A stretch of 64,000 nt of DNA from an uncultured Flavobacterium sp. (GTDB lineage Bacteria; Bacteroidota; Bacteroidia; Flavobacteriales; Flavobacteriaceae), in the NCBI RefSeq assembly GCF_963422545.1, contig NZ_OY730234.1, positions 1 through 64,000 on the forward strand, written 5' to 3'. The notes under the pieces are model-generated. The model was not told the DNA's origin. It did no database searches and was given only the letters and a program-made list of their open reading frames with translations. Position 1 is the first letter of the stretch; every line of letters starts with the position of its first letter. Shown in pieces: positions 58,375 through 64,000 of the stretch. Made by a program: the position numbers and the translations under genes.

Positions 58375-59952
58375 ATGAAATTTAATCTAAAATATTTGCC
58401 AATAGTTATCGGAGCGGCTTTTGCTCTCGGAACAATACTCGGAAGCAGGATCAATGCTCCCGTTGATGATCAGTTATTGGCTAAAAATTACTCTAAAACC
58501 AAGCTGAATAAATTGATTGATTTTATCAATAATGAATATGTTGATAGCATCAATACTGATTCTATTGTGAACTTAACAGTAGATAATATTTTATCAAAAT
58601 TAGATCCGCATTCTGTTTATATTCCGCCCACAGAACAAGCTGAAGTGGCAGAAAGTATGAAAGGTGATTTTGTAGGTATCGGGATCAATTTTTATATGTA
58701 TAAAGATTCTGTTGCGATTATAAAACCTATCGAAAACGGACCTTCTGCGAAAGCGGGAATAAAGTCAGGAGACCGAATTTTATTTGCAGGAAAAACAAAA
58801 TTATTTGGAAGAAGTTTACCATCTGATAGTTTGTTTTCGAAATTGAAAGGAAAAGAGGGAAGCGAAATTGAATTGACGGTTTTTAGAAAATCAGAACAAA
58901 AGAAGCTTAAGTTTAAAGTTAAAAGAGATGTTATTCCGATAAAAAGTGTTGATGCGTCTATAATGATCGGAAGCAATACAGGTTACATTAAAATCAATCG
59001 TTTTGCCGAAACTACTTTTGACGAGTTCAAAACTGGTTTGACCAGACTGAAACAAAACGGAATCGAATCCTTAGTAATTGATCTTCGTGACAATGGAGGT
59101 GGGTATATGGAAGAAGCTATTGCTATTGCTGATGAGTTTTTGAAAGAGAAACAGCTAATTGTTTTTACCAAAAATAAAAACGGTACAACTGAAAAAACAT
59201 ATGCTACAAAAGCCGGTAGTTTTGAAACCGGAAAAGTATATGTTTTAATAAATGAAAATAGTGCATCTGCCAGTGAAATTTTGGCCGGAGCACTTCAGGA
59301 TAATGACCGTGGAACTATAGTGGGTCGCCGTTCTTTTGGAAAAGGATTGGTGCAGCGCGAAATGGATTTTAACGATGGATCTGCAGTAAGACTGACTGTG
59401 GCGCGATATTATACGCCAACCGGAAGATCGATTCAAAAACCATATAAAAAAGGCAACGAAGAATATTTTAAAGAGTCAGAATCTCGTGTAAAATCAGGCG
59501 AACTTTATGCAAAAGACAGTATAAAAGTGACTGATTCGTTAAAATTTAAAACTCCAAAAGGTAAAATTGTTTACGGTGGCGGCGGAATTGTTCCAGATGT
59601 TTTCGTGCCAATTGAAGCAGAACACGGAAATGAAAATGTTGCTTATTTACTTCAAACCGGAATCGTAGGTCATTTTGTTTTTGAAGAATTAGATAAAAAC
59701 CGAAATGCTTTTTCGGGGCTTCATTTTAATGAGTTTTTGACTAAAATGAAAAGCTCTGATGTCTATTTCAAAAAGTTCAAGGCTTATGTTTTATTGACAG
59801 GTTTAGACTTGAAATTAGATAAAACCAAGGCATTGGTAAACCGTTATATCACTGCTGAATTTGCCAGACAATTATATGGCGAATTGTATTATTATGATGT
59901 GATTTTGAAGGAAGATGCAATGATTAAAGCAGTTTTGAATCAGAAAAAGTAA
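58375..59952 (+). CDS. S41-family C-terminal processing protease
   Basis: A 525-residue periplasmic protease with an N-terminal signal anchor (YLPIVIGAAFALGTILGSRI). The PDZ domain is GDFVGIGINFYMYKDSVAII near residues 95-114, then GPSAKAGIKSGDRILF. The catalytic Ser lies in INENSASASEILAGALQD near 291-308 and the Lys in RRSFGKGLVQ near 318-327. The C-terminal 170 residues are a helical region common in Bacteroidota CtpA homologues. It probably degrades or matures envelope proteins. It is the third gene of the cluster with HupE and the deaminase. Confidence 0.93.
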   Translation: MKFNLKYLPIVIGAAFALGTILGSRINAPVDDQLLAKNYSKTKLNKLIDFINNEYVDSINTDSIVNLTVDNILSKLDPHSVYIPPTEQAEVAESMKGDFVGIGINFYMYKDSVAIIKPIENGPSAKAGIKSGDRILFAGKTKLFGRSLPSDSLFSKLKGKEGSEIELTVFRKSEQKKLKFKVKRDVIPIKSVDASIMIGSNTGYIKINRFAETTFDEFKTGLTRLKQNGIESLVIDLRDNGGGYMEEAIAIADEFLKEKQLIVFTKNKNGTTEKTYATKAGSFETGKVYVLINENSASASEILAGALQDNDRGTIVGRRSFGKGLVQREMDFNDGSAVRLTVARYYTPTGRSIQKPYKKGNEEYFKESESRVKSGELYAKDSIKVTDSLKFKTPKGKIVYGGGGIVPDVFVPIEAEHGNENVAYLLQTGIVGHFVFEELDKNRNAFSGLHFNEFLTKMKSSDVYFKKFKAYVLLTGLDLKLDKTKALVNRYITAEFARQLYGELYYYDVILKEDAMIKAVLNQKK

Positions 59953-59970
59953 TTTTTAATTTATTTTCAT

Positions 59971-60336
59971 ATGAAAACAGAAGCCGTTGTGAATGCTGAG
60001 ATTGAACTTTTGACAGCAATTAAATATGCTGATGTTTCTGCTTTAGAGCAAATACTTCATGATGATTTACTCTTTAATTTACCAGACGGTCAAATCATTA
60101 CCAAAGAGTTTGATCTGAATTCATATCGTTCCGGGAAAATGAAAATTGAAGGATTAGAAGCTTCTGATCAAATTATTAATGTTATTGGTGATTCGGCTGT
60201 TGTTAGTGTCGTGGTTTCGTTAAAAGGAACCTATGATAATAATCCTTTGGCTGGTGCTTTTCGTTATATCAGAGTTTGGAAACAATTCGGCGAAAGCCTA
60301 AAGGTAATTGCTGGAAGCTGTGTTGAATTGAAATAG
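59971..60336 (+). CDS. DUF4440/SnoaL-type NTF2-like protein
   Basis: 121 residues with the NTF2-like cone-fold pattern: VNAEIELLTAIKYADVSALE then QILHDDLLFNLPDG, a DSAVVSVVVSLKG strand, and FRYIRVWKQFGESLKVIAGS at the end. No signal peptide. Small enzymes or ligand-binding proteins share this fold; no catalytic set is identified. It is 18 bases after the protease gene and may be co-transcribed. Confidence 0.82.
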   Translation: MKTEAVVNAEIELLTAIKYADVSALEQILHDDLLFNLPDGQIITKEFDLNSYRSGKMKIEGLEASDQIINVIGDSAVVSVVVSLKGTYDNNPLAGAFRYIRVWKQFGESLKVIAGSCVELK

Positions 60337-60392
60337 AATTAATAATAACTTAAAATACAACTTAGCGAACTTCGCGGTTAATAAAATAAAAC

Positions 60393-60710
60393 ATGAAAAA
60401 TCTAAAAAGAATAAGTTTCTTAGCGATGCTAATGGCTTTTGTAATTTCTTGTACGTCTATGAAAAGCAATAGTAATAATCTAGTTTCAGGTAAAGTAGAT
60501 TCAATCGAATCAGGAAAGGATGGTTATACGGCTAAAATTTCTACTGATGCTAAGGAAGTTTATTTCGCGACAATTAGTATTGTAAATCTTGGCGGACCTC
60601 AGAATTACAAACAACTGAAGATTGGTAATGTAGTTTCATTAAAAGGAGAAATCTGGAAAACCGATGATGAAAACCATATCACAGTAAAAGAAATTGTTTC
60701 AGTAAAATAA
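60393..60710 (+). CDS. Small lipoprotein, hypothetical
   Basis: 105 residues. MKNLKRISFLAMLMAFVISC is a lipoprotein signal with lipobox VISC (Cys20). The mature part has alternating strands (SGKVDSIESGKDGYTAKIST then DAKEVYFATISI, LKIGNVVSLKGEIWKTDDEN), like an OB-fold beta barrel. Function unknown. The leader includes GCGAACTTCGCGGT words like those in the repeat at 62561. Confidence 0.7.
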   Translation: MKNLKRISFLAMLMAFVISCTSMKSNSNNLVSGKVDSIESGKDGYTAKISTDAKEVYFATISIVNLGGPQNYKQLKIGNVVSLKGEIWKTDDENHITVKEIVSVK

Positions 60711-60718
60711 AGATTTAA

Positions 60719-60875
60719 ACCATATAAGTTCATTTAATTCTATGCGTAAAGCATGTCGTATAAATAGCTTATTAAAGTGAAATAAAACTTAAGTAAAAAT
60801 TAAACCATATAAGTTATATAAGTCTATTTAATATATGCGCAAAGCATTTATGTGAACTTATATAACTTATATGGT
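60719..60875. repeat. Triple CCATATAAG-family repeat
   Basis: A left copy ACCATATAAGTTCATTTAA (60719-60737), then a full inverted pair ACCATATAAGTTATATAAG (60804-60822) and its complement at 60857-60875. The words ATGCGTAAAGCATGT and ATGCGCAAAGCATTT follow each left arm, so the left block is duplicated. It lies between convergent genes. Confidence 0.85.
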
Positions 60876-60885
60876 TTTGATAATT

Positions 60886-61491
60886 TTATCTAATACTGTC
60901 GTGCGCGTGAGTTTGTACGCCATTATTCCATAAAGTTAGAATATCTGTAGCAACAGCAGCGCCACTTCCGGCAGCAATGGCTAGTTGACTTCTCCAGCCG
61001 GCTAAAGTTCCAATCACATAAATACCGTCGGCTACTTTATGGTCGTCATTTTTAAGCTGAACACGTTGTTTTTCAGGAAGCGCTTTTTTATGTGGTTCAA
61101 TATAGTGCATTAAACCTTCGATGTCAAAAGTGTTGGCAGAACCAATCCCGACAACGATGTTTTTTGTTTTATAAGAATCTTTGTTGGTAGTTACGGTAAA
61201 TTCAGGATAAGATCCTTCGACTTTAACAACTTTTTCGTTTGGTATTTGTGCAATGTGCGGATAATTTTCGGCTAAATGTTCGATACTTTCAGTGAGTAAC
61301 TCTGAACCTAATTTGCCTGGCGTTATGCCATAAGCGTTGTAGAAAATTGCTTCTTGTAAAGAAGAATTCTTTTGATGTGTAAAAACACCGATTTTTTTAT
61401 CGGTTGCAAAAGCTTTGTTTTTGGCAGATCCTAAAACCAGAGCACAAGACATACTCGAAACACCACCGCCAATAAGTAAAACGTCAAACAT
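60886..61491 (-). CDS. Single-domain FAD-dependent oxidoreductase (thioredoxin-reductase-like)
   Basis: 201 residues. The FAD-binding motif is LLIGGGVSSMSCALVLGSAK near residues 5-24, and KNIVVGIGSAN follows near 109-119, as in thioredoxin reductase. The sequence then goes straight to the C-terminal FAD segment (VADGIYVIGTLAGWRSQLAI near 153-172, then AAGSGAAVATDILTLW), so the NADPH-binding domain is missing. The usual redox CxxC is also absent. It might be reduced by another protein or act on a small thiol. The start of this gene is one base from the stop of the upstream small membrane protein gene. Confidence 0.83.
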   Translation of the reverse strand: MFDVLLIGGGVSSMSCALVLGSAKNKAFATDKKIGVFTHQKNSSLQEAIFYNAYGITPGKLGSELLTESIEHLAENYPHIAQIPNEKVVKVEGSYPEFTVTTNKDSYKTKNIVVGIGSANTFDIEGLMHYIEPHKKALPEKQRVQLKNDDHKVADGIYVIGTLAGWRSQLAIAAGSGAAVATDILTLWNNGVQTHAHDSIR

Positions 61492-61492
61492 A

Positions 61493-61696
61493 TTATCTGT
61501 TATCGTTCATTTTTTCTTCAATTCTTTTTGAAATTCTAAAAATCAAAAGAATTAAAACTGCACAAAATGAAGCGGCGATTCCAATAAAAGCTACCACACT
61601 GTCTCCTTGAAACGGGTTTTTGAAGTCTAGCAACGTAATATTAAAAACAATTAAAGCTAATGCCAGAAGCACTAATATTGAAGTAAAGATTTTCAT
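61493..61696 (-). CDS. Two-helix small membrane protein, hypothetical
   Basis: 67 residues with helices near 5-24 (FTSILVLLALALIVFNITLL) and 34-54 (VVAFIGIAASFCAVLILLIF) and a basic tail (RISKRIEEKMNDNR). Its stop codon is one base from the ATG of the flavoprotein gene, implying one transcript and possibly a membrane anchor for the flavoprotein. No family recognised. Confidence 0.78.
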   Translation of the reverse strand: MKIFTSILVLLALALIVFNITLLDFKNPFQGDSVVAFIGIAASFCAVLILLIFRISKRIEEKMNDNR

Positions 61697-61805
61697 AATG
61701 GTTGTTTGTTTGTCTAAAATAATAAAGTAAAACTTTTAGATGTTAAAGAAATGTCTTCAAGTTGTATTTTAGAAATTTTATGGGGTAAATTTATAAAAAT
61801 ATTTG

Positions 61806-62384
61806 TTAGACGAACAAACCTTTAACATTAGCAGCAAATAATTTAACAGCAATGGCTAAAAGTATTACTCCAAATGTCTTGCGAACCACGCCAAGTCCGT
61901 TTTCTCCTAATAGAGTTTCGATCTTTTTAGAAGATTTCAAAACTATATAAACCAGAATGATATTCAATAAAATTGCGATAATAATATTAATGGTATGAAA
62001 CTGAGATCGAAGTGATAATAAAGTGGTCATGGTTCCCGCTCCGGCAATCAACGGAAAAGCTAAAGGAACAATAGAAGCAGATCCCGGTTCTTCGTCACGA
62101 TAGATTCTGATTCCTAAAATCATTTCTAAAGCCAAAAAGAATAACACAAAAGATCCTGCGACGGCAAACGAATGAACATCGATACCAATAAGATTTAACA
62201 GACCTTCTCCAACAAAAAGAAAAACAATCATTATAGCGCCGGCAACGATCGAAGCTTTTTCAGATTCGATGTGTCCAACTTTTGCTCTTAAATTCACAAT
62301 AATCGGGATAGACCCTACAATGTCAATTACGGCAAAAAGAACCATTCCTACGGTGATAATTTCCTTAAAATCAATTTCTAGCAT
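61806..62384 (-). CDS. MarC/NAAT family membrane protein
   Basis: 192 residues, six hydrophobic helices in two halves. Signatures: VLFAVIDIVGSIPIIVNLRA near residues 15-34 and GSASIVPLAFPLIAGAGTMT near 101-120. The MarC family was once linked to antibiotic resistance and is otherwise described as an amino-acid-transporter-like family without proven function. A TACCTTTG -7 element precedes it. Confidence 0.9.
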   Translation of the reverse strand: MLEIDFKEIITVGMVLFAVIDIVGSIPIIVNLRAKVGHIESEKASIVAGAIMIVFLFVGEGLLNLIGIDVHSFAVAGSFVLFFLALEMILGIRIYRDEEPGSASIVPLAFPLIAGAGTMTTLLSLRSQFHTINIIIAILLNIILVYIVLKSSKKIETLLGENGLGVVRKTFGVILLAIAVKLFAANVKGLFV

Positions 62385-62413
62385 AATTTTTTTATTTAGT
62401 GTTTAGAGATGCG

Positions 62414-62421
62414 CAAAGGTA
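62414..62421 (-). promoter_or_regulatory. -7 element of the marC-like gene
   Basis: TACCTTTG on the minus strand, a perfect TAnnTTTG match 30 bases before the ATG; no clear TTG at -33. Confidence 0.55.
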
Positions 62422-62560
62422 GATAATAAAGGTAGGTGTTTTTTTGATACGATGTATTATTGTTATAAAAACACGGTTTTACAGTTAAAAAAATGATTTT
62501 TATAACAATTATTAGCTTCTCTTGCATATTTGCAATGGATTGGGCTGGTTTTGTTGTGGC

Positions 62561-62709
62561 GTTTTACCGCAAAGCGCGCTAAGATTTAATTTTACTTTAC
62601 GCATAAAAAACACAAAGTTCGCAAAGCTAGATCAACACAAAGCTTTACGAACTTTGTGTTTCTTTTGCATATAGTTTATAAATAGACTTTGCGCTCTTTG
62701 CGGTAAAAC
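62561..62709. repeat. Nested CGCAAAG-family inverted repeat
   Basis: The outer arms GTTTTACCGCAAAGCGCGCT and its partner CTTTGCGGTAAAAC (ending 62709) enclose AACACAAAGTTCGCAAAGCT and AGCTTTACGAACTTTGTGTT. The same words occur at 18349-18415. The gap 62385-62788 otherwise holds only the two promoters. Confidence 0.85.
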
Positions 62710-62751
62710 TTTACAGTAAAATTTAATCTCATTTCATCTGCTTTCTTTGCT

Positions 62752-62759
62752 TATCTTTG
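62752..62759 (+). promoter_or_regulatory. -7 element of the DUF3109 gene
   Basis: TATCTTTG is a perfect TAnnTTTG match, 29 bases before ATG 62789; transcription from about 62765 excludes the upstream TTG start at 62747. Confidence 0.6.
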
Positions 62760-62788
62760 CACTTTATAAATTACAGTATTTTATTATC

Positions 62789-63358
62789 ATGTTTCAATTA
62801 GGTAAAACCATTATTTCAGAGGATATTCTTGAAAAAGAATTTGTGTGCAATTTATCAGCTTGTAAAGGAGCTTGCTGTGTTGATGGAGATGCTGGTGCAC
62901 CTTTGAATGAAGCAGAAACTAAAATTCTGGAAGAAATTTACCCTAAAGTAAAACCTTTTTTACGTAAAGAAGGAATCGCTGCGATTGAAGCGCAAGGAAC
63001 CTGGGTAAAAGGAACCGATGGCGATCTTGAAACGCCACTAATCGATAATAAAGATTGTGCTTATGTTATTTTTGACGGCAAAACCGCACTTTGCGGAATC
63101 GAGCAAGCTTATAACCAAGGAATCGTAGATTGGAAAAAACCGGTTTCTTGTCATTTATATCCAATCCGCGTGAAAGACTTTACAGAATTTGCTGCGGTCA
63201 ATTACGATAAATGGGATATTTGCGATGATGCTTGTTCTTTAGGAAAAGAATTAGAAGTTCCGGTATATAAATTTGTCAAAGAAGCGCTAATTCGTCGCTT
63301 TGGTCAAGACTGGTATTTGGAGCTTGAAAAAGTAGCAGAAGAACTTAAAAAATCGTAA
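62789..63358 (+). CDS. DUF3109 cysteine-rich protein
   Basis: 189 residues from ATG 62789. The N-terminal half holds FVCNLSACKGACCVDGDAGA near residues 17-36, a CxxxxCxxxCC cluster, and further cysteines at DNKDCAYV, ALCGIEQ, VSCHLYPIRV and DICDDACSLG. The pattern is like the YkgJ-type Fe-S or zinc-binding families; DUF3109 is a Bacteroidota-rich relative. It probably binds an Fe-S cluster or zinc; the function is unknown. Cytoplasmic, single gene. Confidence 0.87.
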   Translation: MFQLGKTIISEDILEKEFVCNLSACKGACCVDGDAGAPLNEAETKILEEIYPKVKPFLRKEGIAAIEAQGTWVKGTDGDLETPLIDNKDCAYVIFDGKTALCGIEQAYNQGIVDWKKPVSCHLYPIRVKDFTEFAAVNYDKWDICDDACSLGKELEVPVYKFVKEALIRRFGQDWYLELEKVAEELKKS

Positions 63359-63693
63359 GAATTCGGTAGCCATTACTATTGCTGAGAAGTGTACAGTTTT
63401 TGATCGGAAAAATCAAAAAGAAGCTTCGAAAAAACTTTTAAAAACAATTAAAATTTCTTGCTTTTTATTCTAAAAAGTCTATATTTTACAGTCCCTTAAG
63501 GTGTGAAATACAATATTAAATTACTCATTTACAATATTTTAATTATTGTCTGAAAAATATTCCTTTTTCTCCTGTTGTTAAAAACTACATCGAATTGTGA
63601 ATAAGTTTGGCTTTCATTTTTAGTGATAATTGACAATCTTTGTAGTCTATTGAATTAGCGAAAATTCAGTACAAAAATTAAACAAAAATTACC
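63359..63693. other. Gene-free gap upstream of nrdB
   Basis: A 335-bp AT-rich stretch. I see no repeat family, hairpin terminator or reading frame worth reporting. AATCTTTG at about 63634, one base off TAnnTTTG, is a possible nrdB -7 element, and the leader before the ATG is A-rich. No NrdR box with the ACACwATATmTTGTGT form is visible. Confidence 0.5.
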
Positions 63694-64000
63694 ATGTCAC
63701 AAGTCGAGCCAATATTACAAGAAAACAAAAATCGTTTCGTTATTTTTCCTATTAAGCATCATGATATTTGGGAATGGTACAAAAAGATGGAGGCTAGTTT
63801 TTGGACTGCAGAAGAAATCGATTTACATCAGGATTTGACAGACTGGAATAATAAGTTAAGTGACGACGAAAGATATTTTATTAAGCATATTTTAGCATTC
63901 TTTGCAGCTTCTGACGGAATTGTAAATGAAAACCTTGCTGAGAACTTTGTAAATGAAGTTCAATATGCTGAGGCTAAGTTTTTCTATGGTTTCCAGATCA
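63694..64000 (+). CDS. nrdB: Ribonucleoside-diphosphate reductase beta subunit (3' truncated by window edge)
   Basis: The first 102 codons of a class Ia ribonucleotide reductase small subunit, which holds the diiron-tyrosyl radical for making deoxynucleotides (family knowledge). The start MSQVEPILQENKNRFVIFPI leads to HHDIWEWYKKMEASFWTAEE then IDLHQDLTDW, where an iron-ligand Asp/Glu is expected, and DERYFIKHILAFFAASDGIV then NENLAENF and EVQYAEAKFFYGFQI with the next iron ligands. The frame runs off the window end. Confidence 0.95.
   Translation, partial: MSQVEPILQENKNRFVIFPIKHHDIWEWYKKMEASFWTAEEIDLHQDLTDWNNKLSDDERYFIKHILAFFAASDGIVNENLAENFVNEVQYAEAKFFYGFQI

Noticed and set aside
620..62709. 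CRISPR array or tandem-repeat locus among the intergenic repeats
   Set aside because: Repeats are inverted, of several families and scattered singly between genes; no regular direct repeat-spacer series or cas gene exists.

Overview
The window looks like core chromosome of a Flavobacterium or close relative (Bacteroidota). The evidence is: low G+C; promoters of the TTG / TAnnTTTG type; A-rich leaders without Shine-Dalgarno sequences; type IX secretion (T9SS) sorting domains; TonB-dependent receptors with carboxypeptidase-like N-terminal domains; many Bacteroidota-specific DUF families (DUF3098, DUF4271, DUF4296, DUF5686, DUF3109); and the gene order ftsX-DUF3098-uppP-truB. No phage, insertion sequence, CRISPR array or rRNA operon is visible. 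The window opens inside rsmI and closes inside nrdB.

Layout. 1-7 kb: rsmI (partial), a HopJ-family protein, recJ overlapping an MFS transporter, a secreted hydrolase, a cysteine-rich small protein and a seven-heme cytochrome c lipoprotein. 7-9.4 kb (minus): lpxH, queD, a 58-residue membrane protein and an enoyl-CoA hydratase homologue. 9.5-10.1 kb: tRNA-Ala(GGC), a GIY-YIG nuclease gene broken by a stop codon, a copy of the tRNA 3' portion, and a Flavo-1-like structured element. 10-18 kb: DUF5686 protein, frr, pyrH, a thioredoxin-like protein, truB, uppP, DUF3098 and ftsX. 18.5-21.6 kb: a TonB receptor beside a ModE-like regulator. 21.8-28.6 kb: leuS, a secreted hydrolase/ECF sigma/membrane protein operon, a zinc peptidase and an Lrp regulator. 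28.9-36.5 kb: hemD, DUF4271, dolichol-phosphate-mannose-type synthase, dihydroorotase, DUF4296, an epimerase, tyrS and a LuxE-like protein.

36.6-47 kb reads as a phosphate-starvation locus: a sorting-domain-only T9SS protein, a beta-helix lipoprotein, a repeat-containing T9SS protein, a TonB receptor, a PhoB/PhoR-like two-component pair and an OprO/P-type porin. Four of these genes have the same promoter-proximal array, TAAC-N7-TAAY-N7-TWAC, with an 11-bp period. It lies exactly 10 or 21 bp upstream of a -7-like element. I propose it as the Bacteroidota Pho box; this is the strongest new signal in the window.

47-64 kb: a GT28-like glycosyltransferase, an Ala/Lys-rich secreted protein with a PBCV basic-adaptor-like tail, a large outer-membrane barrel, aspartate kinase, fbp, a TerB-like protein, a HupE/UreJ protein, a dCMP deaminase-family protein, an S41 protease, a NADPH-domain-less flavoprotein, MarC, DUF3109 and nrdB (partial).

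Throughout, gaps between genes carry long inverted repeats from a limited set of sequence families. Several are nested inside one another. They look like a genome-wide population of palindromic intergenic elements, some of which probably also act as terminators.
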